In this document: positions 27,775 to 36,901 of the stretch, one piece after another
How the letters are laid out: each line of letters begins with the position of its first letter
Position numbering within the stretch: the stretch's first letter is position 1
Assembly: GCF_006517815.1 (NCBI RefSeq)
Contig: NZ_CP041198.1
Location: 2,666,001-2,730,000 of the forward strand
DNA: 64,000 nt
Source: Pseudarthrobacter sp. NIBRBAC000502770
GTDB lineage: Bacteria; Actinomycetota; Actinomycetes; Actinomycetales; Micrococcaceae
Direction: 5' to 3'
Program-made: the position numbers and the translations under genes
Notes under the pieces: generated by a model
The model's database searches: none
Told to the model about the DNA's origin: nothing
The model's input: the letters and a program-made list of their open reading frames with translations, nothing else

Positions 27775-28182
27775 CTAGGACGGCCAGTCCATCAACGTTG
27801 ACCGGATGAGGAAGCGTTTACCCTCAGGCGCTTCAACGGAAAAGCCGCTGCCCCGGCCCGGTACGACGTCGACGGTGAGGTGGGTGTGGCTCCAGTAGTT
27901 GAACTGCTCCCGGGACATCCAGAATTCCAGCGGCCGGGGCTGCAGCCCATCCGCCAGGTCGAACAGCCCCAGGAGCACGTCCGAGTCACCCGTGATGAAA
28001 TCCCCGGCCGGATAGCACATGGGCGAGGACCCGTCGCAGCAGCCGCCGGACTGGTGGAACATGAGCGGTCCATGCCTTTCCCACAGCATCCGGAGCAGGT
28101 CCACGGCAGCCGGCGTGAGCGCCACCCGGGAGAAGTCTTCCCCGGGCAGCGTCACGGCGGCAGCCAACCCTTCAGCGGGCAT
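27775..28182 (-). CDS. DUF779 protein
   Basis: A 135-residue protein of the DUF779 family. FHQSGGCCDGSSPMCYPAGD contains a conserved Cys cluster that could bind metal, and FWMSREQFNYWSHTHLTVDV is the second conserved block. DUF779 genes regularly sit beside acetaldehyde-type aldehyde dehydrogenases, as here. Its TGATG start overlaps the alcohol dehydrogenase stop, so it is the third gene of that operon. Function unknown, perhaps a small accessory to aldehyde oxidation. Confidence 0.88.
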   Translation of the reverse strand: MPAEGLAAAVTLPGEDFSRVALTPAAVDLLRMLWERHGPLMFHQSGGCCDGSSPMCYPAGDFITGDSDVLLGLFDLADGLQPRPLEFWMSREQFNYWSHTHLTVDVVPGRGSGFSVEAPEGKRFLIRSTLMDWPS

Positions 28183-29204
28183 CAGAACCTCAGCACCACG
28201 CGGCCGTCGATCTTGGCGTGCTTCATCTCATCGAACACCGCGTTGACCTCGGACAACCCCCGGACGGAGACCGTGGGATGGATTTTTCCCCGGGCATAGA
28301 AGTCCAGGGCCTCCTCAAGGTCCTGCCGGGTCCCGACGATGGAACCGCGGACGGTCAGTCCCTTGAGCACAATCTCGAAGATCGGAGCCGGAAAGTCCCC
28401 CGGGGGCAATCCGTTGAACACGATGGTGCCGCCGCGCCGGGCCATGCCAATGGCCTGGCCGAACGCCGACGGGTGCACCGCCGTAACCAGCACTCCATGG
28501 CAGCCTCCTGTTTCCCGCTGGATCACTTCGGCCGGGTCCTCCTGCAGCGCGTTGACCGTAAGTTCGGCGCCGTGGGCCTTGGCAAGGGCCAGTTTGTCGT
28601 CGGCGATGTCCACGGCGGCGACACGAAGCCCCATGGCCACGGCGTACTGCACGGCAATATGCCCCAGGCCACCGATGCCCGAGATGGTGACCCACTGCCC
28701 CGGCCGGGTCTCGGTCATCTTCAGGCCCTTGTAGACGGTGACGCCGGCGCACAGCACCGGCGCCACCTCGACGGGGTCGGATCCCGCCGGTATGCGGGCC
28801 GCGAACCGGGAGTCCACCAGCATGTATTCGCCGAAGGAACCGTCCACGCTGTATCCGCCGTTCTGCTGCGCCTCGCAGAGCGTTTCCCACCCGGTGCGGC
28901 AGTACTGGCAGTCCCCACAGGCTGACCACAGCCAGGCGTTGCCCACCAGGTCACCAACCGCGAGGTCTGAGACCCCCTCGCCCAGGGCCACCACTTCGCC
29001 CACGCCCTCATGGCCGGGAACGAATGGAGGGGATGGTTTGACCGGCCAGTCGCCTTCCGCGGCGTGGAGGTCGGTGTGGCAGACGCCGGTGGTCAGGACC
29101 TTGACCAGCGCCTGTCCTGGCCCCGGCTCGGGGATGGCGATGTCCTTGACCTTGAGGTCGGCGCCGAATTCGGTTACTACTGCTGCTTGCATTGTCGTCG
29201 TCAT
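28182..29204 (-). CDS. Zinc alcohol dehydrogenase (AdhP/AdhA type)
   Basis: A 340-residue medium-chain dehydrogenase that interconverts primary alcohols and aldehydes with NAD. GVCHTDLHAAEGDW carries the catalytic Cys/His, GHEGVGEVV the Glu. CGDCQYCRTGWETLC holds the four structural-zinc cysteines, and GIGGLGHIAVQYA the dinucleotide loop. AGGGA precedes the start. It lies 48 nt after the aldehyde dehydrogenase and overlaps DUF779, implying one operon for ethanol or similar alcohol oxidation. Confidence 0.93.
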   Translation of the reverse strand: MTTTMQAAVVTEFGADLKVKDIAIPEPGPGQALVKVLTTGVCHTDLHAAEGDWPVKPSPPFVPGHEGVGEVVALGEGVSDLAVGDLVGNAWLWSACGDCQYCRTGWETLCEAQQNGGYSVDGSFGEYMLVDSRFAARIPAGSDPVEVAPVLCAGVTVYKGLKMTETRPGQWVTISGIGGLGHIAVQYAVAMGLRVAAVDIADDKLALAKAHGAELTVNALQEDPAEVIQRETGGCHGVLVTAVHPSAFGQAIGMARRGGTIVFNGLPPGDFPAPIFEIVLKGLTVRGSIVGTRQDLEEALDFYARGKIHPTVSVRGLSEVNAVFDEMKHAKIDGRVVLRF

Positions 29205-29252
29205 TGGCGAAATCCCTGCTTCGTTGTAGTGGTTCAGTGGTACGGAGCGGGC

Positions 29253-30776
29253 CTAGAAGAAGCCCAGCTTGTTTTCGTCGTAGCTCACCAGCAGGTTCTT
29301 GGTCTGCTGGTAGTGGTCCAGCATCATGGCGTGGTTCTCGCGCCCGATGCCCGAGGACTTGTAGCCGCCGAAGGCGGCACCTGCCGGGTAGGCGTGGTAG
29401 TTGTTGACCCAGACGCGGCCGGCCTGGATTTCGCGGCCGGCGCGGTAGGCAACGTTGCCGCTGCGGGACCAGACGCCGGCGCCCAGTCCGTACAAGGTGT
29501 CGTTGGCGATGCCCATGGCGTCGTTGTAGTCGCTGAACCGGGTTACGGCCACCACGGGGCCGAAGATCTCCTCCTGGAAGATCCGCATCCGGTTGTGGCC
29601 TTCGAACACAGTGGGCTGGACGTAGAATCCACCCGCGAGGTCGCCGGGGAGTTCGGCCCGCGCGCCGCCGGTGAGCACCTTGGCGCCTTCCTGCTTTCCG
29701 ATGTCGATGTAGGACAGGATCTTCTCCAGCTGGTCGTTGGAAGCCTGGGCGCCCACCTGCGTGTCGGTGTCCAGCGGGTTGCCCTGGATCATCTTTTCCA
29801 CCCGTGCCACGGCATCGGCCATGAAGGAGTCGTAGATGTCTTCCTGGATCAGCGCCCGCGAGGGGCAGGTGCAGACTTCGCCCTGGTTGAAGGCGAACAG
29901 CGCAAAGCCCTCCTGGGCCTTGTCGTAGAAGGCGTCGTTTTCCTGGGCAACATCGTTGAAGAAGATGTTGGGGCTCTTGCCGCCCAATTCCAAGGTGACG
30001 GGAATCAGGTTCTGGCTGGCGTATTGGCTGATCAGCCGCCCGGTGGTGGTTTCACCGGTGAAGGCGATCTTCCGGATCCGGGAACTGGATGCCAGCGGCT
30101 TGCCGGCCTCCACGCCGAAACCGTTGACCACGTTCACCACGCCGGCGGGCAGCAGGTCCCCGATCAGTTCCATCAGCACCAGGATGGACGACGGCGTCTG
30201 CTCCGCGGGCTTGAGCACCACGGTGTTGCCTGCGGCGAGCGCGGGCGCAAGCTTCCAGACGGCCATCAGGATGGGGAAGTTCCAGGGGATGATCTGGCCC
30301 ACCACACCCAGGGGTTCGTGGAAGTGGTAGGCGGTGGTGTTGTCATCGAGCTGGGAGAGGCTGCCCTCCTGGGCCCGGACTGCTGAGGCGAAGTAGCGGA
30401 AGTGGTCCGCGGCAAGGGGCAGATCGGCGTTGAGGGTTTCCCGGACGGGCTTGCCGTTGTCCCAGGTTTCGGCGACGGCGAGCATCTCGAGGTTCTCGTC
30501 GATGCGGTCGGCGATCTTGTTCAGGATGGCGGCCCGTTCCGCCACGGACGTCTTGCCCCAGGAGGGTGCGGCCTTGTGTGCCGCATCCAGGGCGAGCTCG
30601 ATGTCCTCGGCGGTGCCGCGGGCCACCTGGCAGAACGCCTTGCCCGTCACCGGGGTGATGTTTTCGAAGTACTGGCCCTTCACCGGGGCCACCCATTCGC
30701 CGCCAATCCAGTTCTCGTAGCGGTCCTTGAAGGTGACCTTCGAACCGTCGGTTCCCGGCTGTGCGTAAACGGTCAT
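29253..30776 (-). CDS. Aldehyde dehydrogenase, acetaldehyde (ExaC/AldB) type
   Basis: A 507-residue NAD(P)-dependent aldehyde dehydrogenase. [20 protein letters not shown] is the cofactor-entry motif, [12 protein letters not shown] holds the general-base Glu, and [15 protein letters not shown] the catalytic Cys. The C-terminal KLGFF end and N-terminal [12 protein letters not shown] match acetaldehyde dehydrogenases of the ExaC group. It leads the aldehyde-alcohol-DUF779 operon, and the GAF-domain regulator next to it is the likely activator. Confidence 0.93.
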   Translation of the reverse strand: MTVYAQPGTDGSKVTFKDRYENWIGGEWVAPVKGQYFENITPVTGKAFCQVARGTAEDIELALDAAHKAAPSWGKTSVAERAAILNKIADRIDENLEMLAVAETWDNGKPVRETLNADLPLAADHFRYFASAVRAQEGSLSQLDDNTTAYHFHEPLGVVGQIIPWNFPILMAVWKLAPALAAGNTVVLKPAEQTPSSILVLMELIGDLLPAGVVNVVNGFGVEAGKPLASSSRIRKIAFTGETTTGRLISQYASQNLIPVTLELGGKSPNIFFNDVAQENDAFYDKAQEGFALFAFNQGEVCTCPSRALIQEDIYDSFMADAVARVEKMIQGNPLDTDTQVGAQASNDQLEKILSYIDIGKQEGAKVLTGGARAELPGDLAGGFYVQPTVFEGHNRMRIFQEEIFGPVVAVTRFSDYNDAMGIANDTLYGLGAGVWSRSGNVAYRAGREIQAGRVWVNNYHAYPAGAAFGGYKSSGIGRENHAMMLDHYQQTKNLLVSYDENKLGFF

Positions 30777-30850
30777 GTGCTTAGCTCCTTTGCTGTGCAG
30801 AAGGCTGGCCCATAGGGGCGCTCGCCGATGATGCCAGCGTAGGAGCGGGG

Positions 30851-30892
30851 AGGTTGCAGCCAGGTTGCAACGATGCGACGCAGGTCACAACC
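30851..30892. promoter_or_regulatory. Repeated AGGTTGCA boxes upstream of aldehyde dehydrogenase
   Basis: AGGTTGCA occurs twice as a direct repeat, 30851-30858 and 30862-30869 (11-bp period), with an inverted half-like TCACAACC at 30885-30892. The cluster lies 75-115 nt upstream of the operon's first start, where an activator site is expected. Confidence 0.45.
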
Positions 30893-30947
30893 GTGGGTGG
30901 ACTTGTCCGGACCCGGTTTCGACAAGTTCCACCACACCGGCCGCCGT

Positions 30948-32288
30948 TCAGGCGTGCAGTTCGGCTTCCAGCCGTTCCAGGTCGGCCACCACGGCGGCCC
31001 GCTTGGGTGAGCGCGGCGGCAGGAGGCGGAGCGCGGCGCGGCGGATGACGACGTCGTCCCTGGCCTCCGGGAGCGCAGCGTACTTAAGCAGGGACTCGGC
31101 ACTGCCGTCCGTGAGGACCGCCTCCCGGAGCAGGGACGACACCCTGGTCCGAAGGTCGAGAATGCCGGGCGCCTCCGAGCGCGGCAGCACCTCGCCGCGG
31201 TAGATCTCCAGGGCAATCCGGTGCGCACCGCGCTGCAGGCAGCTGAGCACCTGGCCGGTGTCCGGCACGAGGTCCAGGGGGAGCCGGTAAGGGCGTGAGC
31301 CTGGAACAGCGTCGGGGCTCAGCTGCTGGACGACCTTGCGCAGCCGGACCATCTCTGCCCGCAGCGTGATGGTGGAGCCATCCCCCGGGTAGAGCAGCGA
31401 AGAGAGTTCCTCGGCGCTGAGTCCTTTCGGATGGGCGCTCAGCAGGGCCAGGATCTCGCTGTGCCGCGCGGACAGGGAAACGGTCCTGCCGCCAAGGCTG
31501 AGGAGGGCCTGGTCGCGCCCCAGCAGCTGCAGGCTGTTGCGGTAGAGGCTGCCTTCCGTGGCACCGCCGCCGCGTCCGGCGGCAGCCGCGGACCGCCGTC
31601 GCACGGGCTTCCTGGCCAGCTCCGCCGCGTGCTGCAGGCGCTCCACCCGCAGCTGCGCCTGGGCGGCCGCCACCGTGGCCTCCACGAGCGACAACGTATG
31701 CGGCGCCACCGCGGTGGCCGTTCCGGTAATGTCCACCACGCCCAGCACGGCGCCGGAATCGGGGTCGTGGAAGGGGACGGCAGTGCAGCTCCAGGGATGG
31801 ACTGTCCGCTGATAATGCTCAGCGCCGGCGATCTGGATGCCCTTGCCCAGGGCCAGGGCCGTTCCCGGGGCACTGGTGCCAACACTGGCCTCGGACCAGT
31901 CTGCACCGGGGACGAACATCATGCCTTCGGCGCGGCGCTGGAGCGTGGGGTCGCCGTCCACCCACAGGAGCCTGCCCACCTCGTCGCCCACCGCAACCAG
32001 GAGCCCGCTGTCATGGCTGGGCTGGACCAGCAATTTGTTGATGACCGGCATGATCGCGGCCAGGGGGTGCTGCCGGCGGTAGTCCTCCAGCTCGTCCCAG
32101 TCGAGGGCCAGCGGCGCGGCCGCATTGTCAGGGTTGGCCTTGAAGCCCGCCGAGCGCTGCCAGGACTCCCTGATGAGGTTGCGCAGCCCCGGGATCTCGG
32201 GGGTTGCGGCGCCGGGGTCCGATCCAAGGCGCTCATGGCCGGCCAGGGCGGCACGCTGGCGCGGTTCAGGGTGGAGCAGGTTCGTCAT
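30948..32288 (-). CDS. GAF-domain transcriptional regulator lacking AAA+ domain
   Basis: A 446-residue regulator. The N-terminus resembles AcoR-type activators (RNLIRESWQRSAGF), with a GAF-like sensor at about 75-225 including WSEASVGTSAPGTALALGKG and VHPWSCTAVPFHDPDSGAVL. No sigma-54 AAA+ module or Fis helix follows. Instead, about residues 260-330 look like a winged helix (LSARHSEILALLSAHPKGLS, then LRAEMVRLRKVV), and a further ~100 residues are unassigned. ATG at 32288 follows GGGAG. It is transcribed toward the aldehyde operon and probably senses alcohol or aldehyde. Confidence 0.82.
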   Translation of the reverse strand: MTNLLHPEPRQRAALAGHERLGSDPGAATPEIPGLRNLIRESWQRSAGFKANPDNAAAPLALDWDELEDYRRQHPLAAIMPVINKLLVQPSHDSGLLVAVGDEVGRLLWVDGDPTLQRRAEGMMFVPGADWSEASVGTSAPGTALALGKGIQIAGAEHYQRTVHPWSCTAVPFHDPDSGAVLGVVDITGTATAVAPHTLSLVEATVAAAQAQLRVERLQHAAELARKPVRRRSAAAAGRGGGATEGSLYRNSLQLLGRDQALLSLGGRTVSLSARHSEILALLSAHPKGLSAEELSSLLYPGDGSTITLRAEMVRLRKVVQQLSPDAVPGSRPYRLPLDLVPDTGQVLSCLQRGAHRIALEIYRGEVLPRSEAPGILDLRTRVSSLLREAVLTDGSAESLLKYAALPEARDDVVIRRAALRLLPPRSPKRAAVVADLERLEAELHA

Positions 32289-32369
32289 CGAACTCCCGTT
32301 CCGGAGTCTTGTCCGGCGAGGCACGGCTGGAAGGTGGCCCAGCCAGCATAGCCGGACAACACCCCTGTG

Positions 32370-33644
32370 TCACCGGCGCACCCGGACCAGTTCCTCCAGC
32401 GCATCCACCCCTGCAACTGCTCCGCCCGCGGCAGCGTAGCCGGCGGCGACGCGCCGCGCGCCAGGCGCCTTGCCCAGGGCCTGGTGGACGGCTGCCCGGA
32501 GCCGCTCCGGAGTAAGGTGTTTCCGGCTCAGCCGCACCCCGGCGTCGGCTGCTGCCACCCGCGCTGCCACCTCGTGCTGATCGCGGCCAAACGGGACCAC
32601 CACCACGGGCACTCCCTGTGCCAGCGCTTTCTGCGTGGCGCCCATCCCGCCGTGGGTGATGGCCACCGCTGCCCGCTCGAGGACACGTCCATGCGGGACG
32701 AAATACTCCAGCCGCGCATTGGCCGGCAAAGGCCCGAAATGGTCCGTGCCGGCGGCTTTGGCGGCACCTGCCGAGCCGGTCCGGGCTGCCGGGAGGGTGG
32801 CGACGACGGTGAAGGGCTCCCCGGCAAGTCCGGCCAGGGCGGTCCGCACAATGGCTTCGTCCGCCTGGTACTCGGAGGACGTGGTCACCAGGACCACGGA
32901 GCCTTGGCCGTCCCGGAGCCAGGCCGGAGGGTCGGCCGGCGGTTCCCAGGCGAGGGCGCCGATCATCCGCACATCCGGGCCCCAGTCCGGATGCGGGTAC
33001 TCGAACGGCTGCGACGTGGCCACGAGCATCAGCGGCGCGGTGCGGAACATCTCGTCCGCACCGCTGACAGGTGGAAGATGGCCGGCGGACAGCTCCGTCC
33101 GCAGCGAGTTGATGCGCGGCAGCATCAGCTTTTCCACGGCGCCGATCACCAGGCGGCGGGCCAGTGCATCACGGGCCCTCCCCAGCGGGCCGGACATGGG
33201 CGCAAGCCCGGGTCCGAACGGCGGGGTTCCCCTCGACTGCAGCGGCGGGGTGTAAGGGCTGAAGGTGGCCCACGGCAGCCCCGAGGATTCGGCCTGGATG
33301 CGGGCTCCCCAGGCGTTGATGTCGATGAGCAGCAGGTCGGGGCGAACGTCAGCAATGGCCTGCTGCAAGTCCGGGGCGTCGAACCTGGCACGGGCCGTGA
33401 AGGTCTCCACGCTGGAAGCCAAGGCCGCCTTCGCGTTGTTGGCGCGGTAGTCAGCGGCCTCGACCGCGAGTATCCGGTCATCTACCGGTCCGGCATGGAA
33501 CCCCGCCTCCAGCAGCAGCGGGACCTGCCGGCGCAGGGTACGGACGTGGACATCATGGCCGCGGGCCTTCAGCTCCTGGAGCAGCGGGACCATCGGGAAA
33601 AGGTGGCCGATGGCGGGAGAGGTGTAGGCAAGGACGGTGGACAT
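32370..33644 (-). CDS. MGT/UGT-type glycosyltransferase
   Basis: A 424-residue GT1-family glycosyltransferase. VLAYTSPAIGHLFPMVPLLQ opens the acceptor domain. FVPHGRVLERAAVAITHGGM followed by GATQKALAQGVPVVVVPFGR is the nucleotide-sugar binding signature of macrolide and UDP-glycosyltransferases. Its ATG overlaps the tetR stop (TGATG), so the two are coupled. Such pairs often inactivate a foreign natural product; no biosynthetic genes are nearby, which favours detoxification over synthesis. Confidence 0.87.
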   Translation of the reverse strand: MSTVLAYTSPAIGHLFPMVPLLQELKARGHDVHVRTLRRQVPLLLEAGFHAGPVDDRILAVEAADYRANNAKAALASSVETFTARARFDAPDLQQAIADVRPDLLLIDINAWGARIQAESSGLPWATFSPYTPPLQSRGTPPFGPGLAPMSGPLGRARDALARRLVIGAVEKLMLPRINSLRTELSAGHLPPVSGADEMFRTAPLMLVATSQPFEYPHPDWGPDVRMIGALAWEPPADPPAWLRDGQGSVVLVTTSSEYQADEAIVRTALAGLAGEPFTVVATLPAARTGSAGAAKAAGTDHFGPLPANARLEYFVPHGRVLERAAVAITHGGMGATQKALAQGVPVVVVPFGRDQHEVAARVAAADAGVRLSRKHLTPERLRAAVHQALGKAPGARRVAAGYAAAGGAVAGVDALEELVRVRR

Positions 33645-34255
33645 CAGGGCCTCCGGATGAAGGGTTCCAGCATTTCGAGCAGGCAATGGGCCACCTGGTC
33701 GCGGCTGAGCCCGGCATCGAGGCGCAGCAGTTTCCAGGTGTAGACGTCGCAGAGGGCGACGAACTGGGCAAAGCGGCGCTTCCGCTCCACCCCGTCCGGC
33801 AGGAAGTCATCCGTCAGGAAGGGCGCGAAGACGCGTTCGCACCACTCCCGGTGGAACTGCCGCCCGCCTTCGGTGATCTCGGCGAGCACGGGGGAAGTTT
33901 CCTCCTCGGCCAGCATCTTCAGGGCCAGGGCGCCGGTGGTTTCGTAGTGCTCCAGGAGATTGTCGACGGCGGCGGGTACGTCGCCGGGAGGAGCGGCACC
34001 CCGCTGGCCGGCAACCTCCGCTGAAGCGAATTCCGCGGTGGCGTGGATCAGGCCCAGGCGGTCGCCGTAGCGGCGGATAACGGTCTGGACGGTCACCCCT
34101 GCGCGGGCCGCAACGGCGTTCAGCGTCACGTCGGCGATGGGCCCCTCCATGAAGAGGCCCAGCGTTGCCTGCAGGATCCGGCGCCCGGTTTCCTGCGCGG
34201 AGGTGGCACGCTTGGGGGAGCTGTAGGGACGGGTTCCCGCCCCGGCCGTATTCAT
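33644..34255 (-). CDS. TetR-family regulator
   Basis: A 203-residue repressor-type protein. Helix-turn-helix lies at about 25-70 (TGRRILQATLGLFMEGPIAD, then RAGVTVQTVIRRYGDRLGLI). The C-terminal half is a ligand-binding helical domain rich in Glu and Leu. It is the first gene of a pair with the glycosyltransferase. A perfect GTTAATC-N-GATTAAC palindrome touches its start codon, and TAATCT inside it ends 7 nt from the ATG, so binding would directly cover the promoter. Confidence 0.88.
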   Translation of the reverse strand: MNTAGAGTRPYSSPKRATSAQETGRRILQATLGLFMEGPIADVTLNAVAARAGVTVQTVIRRYGDRLGLIHATAEFASAEVAGQRGAAPPGDVPAAVDNLLEHYETTGALALKMLAEEETSPVLAEITEGGRQFHREWCERVFAPFLTDDFLPDGVERKRRFAQFVALCDVYTWKLLRLDAGLSRDQVAHCLLEMLEPFIRRP

Positions 34256-34270
34256 GTTAATCAGATTAAC
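34256..34270. promoter_or_regulatory. TetR operator abutting the start codon
   Basis: GTTAATC-A-GATTAAC, perfect 7-bp arms with one central base, immediately next to the tetR ATG (34255). It contains the -10-like TAATCT of the minus strand, so a bound repressor would occlude a leaderless promoter. Confidence 0.65.
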
Positions 34271-34295
34271 TCGAATGCCCCGCCAGGGGTAGGGG

Positions 34296-35726
34296 TCAGC
34301 CGCGGGAGATGCGGATCATCTCCTCGCGCGGCACCACCTTGATGCGCTCGCGGACTACATGGCCCAGGCCGTCGGGTCCGGTCCAGGCGGCACCCAGTCC
34401 CGCCTCATGGGCGTCGAGCTTGTTCCACCCTTCCCAGGTGGTGTATTCGATGCCGCGTTCCTCAAGCAGGTCGATGATGGCCTGGGGGTCCGGGTTCTTG
34501 GCCGCCGGGAGGTTCAACCGGTCCTCCAGCAGGAAGCCGATGGTCTCCAGTGCGTCGCCCTTGGTGTGGCCGATCAGGCCCACGGGGCCGCGCTTGATCC
34601 AGCCTGTGGTGTAGATGCCCGGAACGGGGTTGCCTTCGGCATCGAGGACCCGGCCGCCTTCGTTGGGGATGACGCCCCGCTTGGCGTCGTACTCCAGTTC
34701 GTCCAGGGCGGAGCCGTGGTAGCCGATGGCCCGGTAGACGGCCTCGACGGGGTACTCCACGTACTCCCCCGTGCCCTTGGCGTTGCCGGTCCCGTCCAGC
34801 TGCATGCGCTCGAACTTGATGCCGCCCACTTTGCCCGTGCCGTCGTCGAGCACTTCAACGGGGCTGTGCAGGAAGTGCAGGTGCAGCCTGCGGGAGGAAG
34901 GGTTGTCCGACTCCGCGTGCTCCTCCACCAGCCAGTTGGTGAGGGTGTTCACCATGGTCTTGACCTGGTTGTTGGTGCGGATGGCCTCGTCCGACGCATC
35001 GTCGAATTCGAAATCCTCGGGGTAGAGGACAATGTCCACATCGTCCATGTGGCTCAGTTCCCGCAGCTCCAGCGGGGTGAACTTGACCTGGGCGGGGCCG
35101 CGGCGGCCAAAGACGTGCACGTCCGTGACGGGGGACCCCTTCAGGCCCTGGTAGACGTTGTCCGGGATCTCCGTGGTGAGCAGTTCCTCAGGGTGCTTGA
35201 CCAGCATGCGGGCCACGTCCAGGGCCACGTTGCCGTTGCCGATCACCGCGATTTCCTTCGCCTCCAGGGGCCACTCCCGCGGCACGTCCGGGTGGCCGTC
35301 GTACCAGGAAACGAAATCGGCGCCGCCGAAAGAGCCGCGCAGATCGATGCCGGGGATGTCCAGGTCCGCGTCCTTGATGGCGCCGGTGGAGAAAATCACG
35401 GCGTCATAGAAGGCCCGGAAATCGTGCAGGGTGAGGTCCCGGCCGTAGGTCACGTTGCCCAGGAACCGGATGTCGCCGCGGTCCAGGACCTTGTGCAGGG
35501 CGTTCACGATGCCCTTGATCCGGGGATGGTCCGGTGCCACGCCGTACCTGATCAATCCGTAGGGCGCCGGGTAGGCCTCGAAGAGGTCGATGCTGACCTG
35601 GAAGTCGCCGTCCTTGACCCCGCTGGACTTGGTGAGGATGTCCGCAGCATAGACTCCTGCCGGTCCCGCGCCGACGATGGCGACGCGGAGGGGACGGTTG
35701 GCGGCGGTTTCGCTGTGATTGGACAC
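34296..35726 (-). CDS. fprA: Ferredoxin/flavodoxin-NADP reductase (FprA-type), copy 1
   Basis: A 476-residue two-dinucleotide-binding flavoprotein like mycobacterial FprA (adrenodoxin-reductase type). LRVAIVGAGPAGVYAADILT binds FAD, YPAPYGLIRYGVAPDHPRIK is the family signature, and IAVIGNGNVALDVARML binds NADPH. It passes electrons between NADPH and ferredoxin. GTG at 35726 is chosen because AGAAGGG lies 6 nt before it; an in-frame ATG at 35756 lacks one. A close paralogue lies at 49328-50794. Confidence 0.9.
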   Translation of the reverse strand: MSNHSETAANRPLRVAIVGAGPAGVYAADILTKSSGVKDGDFQVSIDLFEAYPAPYGLIRYGVAPDHPRIKGIVNALHKVLDRGDIRFLGNVTYGRDLTLHDFRAFYDAVIFSTGAIKDADLDIPGIDLRGSFGGADFVSWYDGHPDVPREWPLEAKEIAVIGNGNVALDVARMLVKHPEELLTTEIPDNVYQGLKGSPVTDVHVFGRRGPAQVKFTPLELRELSHMDDVDIVLYPEDFEFDDASDEAIRTNNQVKTMVNTLTNWLVEEHAESDNPSSRRLHLHFLHSPVEVLDDGTGKVGGIKFERMQLDGTGNAKGTGEYVEYPVEAVYRAIGYHGSALDELEYDAKRGVIPNEGGRVLDAEGNPVPGIYTTGWIKRGPVGLIGHTKGDALETIGFLLEDRLNLPAAKNPDPQAIIDLLEERGIEYTTWEGWNKLDAHEAGLGAAWTGPDGLGHVVRERIKVVPREEMIRISRG

Positions 35727-35801
35727 CGGGAACCCTTCTGAACTGGTCCTGCTCATGTTTCATGAGGGTGCGCCGCATAGTGCAGCGCACAGTCCCCCAT
35801 T

Positions 35802-36797
35802 CTAGTTGGCGGCAAGGGCCACCACCTTGCCTTCGCGGTACAGGAGGGCCCTGAGTTCTGATTCCGCCGAGTCCAGGCGCTTCGGATCGATGGTTTCGCC
35901 GTCGTGGTAGTGGTCCACCACCCGCGGGTCCACGTAGCTTTTGCGCGCGATGGAGGGGGTGTTGCCCAGTGTTTCGGCGGCCTCGAACATCGCACGGCTG
36001 ATGGCCCTTTTCCGTTTGGCGGCAGTCCGCTGGACCCCGGTCCGTGCCAGGCTGGACGCAGCGGCCACCGTTCCGCGAAGGGTCCGGAAGTCCTTGGCGG
36101 TGAAGTCCGAGCCGGTCCGCTCCTTCACGTAGGCATTGATGTCCGCGCTGGTGACCGGGCGCCAGGTCCTGCCCTCTTTGTAGGCCAGGAGCCGGGCGTT
36201 CGGTCCCCGCCGTTTGAGCAGGCGCAGCAGGGCGGCGAGGTCGGCGTCGCGGATTTCCGATTCCCAGTCCTTGCCGCTCTTGGCCGGGAAACGCAGCAGG
36301 ATCCGGTCCTTCCGCACCTGGACGTGGGCGCACAGGAGGGTGGCCAGGCCCCTGCTGCCGTTCTCGTTCGTGTAGCGTTCCGAGCCCACCCGCAGGGATC
36401 CGCTGTCCAGCATCCGGAACGCCCCTGCCAGGACGCGCTCACGGGAGAAGCCTTCACCACGCAGGTCCATGGTGACCAGCCGCCGGGCTGCGGGCAGCGA
36501 TTCGGCCAACTGGAGGGACCGGTCAAATTTCACCCGGTCCTTACGCTCGCGCCACTCGGGATGATAGATGTACTGGCGCCGCCCCACGGCGTCCACTCCG
36601 GTCGCCTGGATGTGGCCGTTGTCAAAAGGGGCGATCCAGACGTCGGTCCAGGCCGGCGGGATGCCGATGCTTTCCAGGCGGTCCCGGACGGGACCCGGTG
36701 GAAGGGTGGAGCCATCCAGGTCCCGGTAACTGAAGCCCTTGCCGGCGGCAACCCTGCGGTAGCCGCGGCCCGAGGCGTTGCTGCGGCGGAGCCTCAC
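35802..36797 (-). CDS. DNA topoisomerase IB
   Basis: A 331-residue poxvirus-like type IB topoisomerase that relaxes supercoils through a 3'-phosphotyrosine. IPPAWTDVWIAPFDNGHIQA and DAVGRRQYIYHPEWRERKD are the N-terminal signature; RTLRGTVAAAS and an SIARKSYVDPRVV block near residue 300 hold the catalytic Arg and Tyr. GTG at 36797 follows GGGAG. Bacterial members occur sporadically and are usually non-essential. It is divergent from rarD. Confidence 0.92.
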   Translation of the reverse strand: MRLRRSNASGRGYRRVAAGKGFSYRDLDGSTLPPGPVRDRLESIGIPPAWTDVWIAPFDNGHIQATGVDAVGRRQYIYHPEWRERKDRVKFDRSLQLAESLPAARRLVTMDLRGEGFSRERVLAGAFRMLDSGSLRVGSERYTNENGSRGLATLLCAHVQVRKDRILLRFPAKSGKDWESEIRDADLAALLRLLKRRGPNARLLAYKEGRTWRPVTSADINAYVKERTGSDFTAKDFRTLRGTVAAASSLARTGVQRTAAKRKRAISRAMFEAAETLGNTPSIARKSYVDPRVVDHYHDGETIDPKRLDSAESELRALLYREGKVVALAAN

Positions 36798-36901
36798 GGC
36801 GCGGGCTCCCGGAAACGGACACGTGTCATGAAAGCAAGCCTACTGACTATTTTCCGGAATACACGCCCACCTGCTGGAATACCTGCCCGCGGGCTGCTGT
36901 T

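Noticed and set aside
32370..34255. Natural-product biosynthetic cluster around the glycosyltransferase
   Set aside because: Only a coupled regulator is present; there are no core biosynthetic, tailoring or self-resistance genes beside it.
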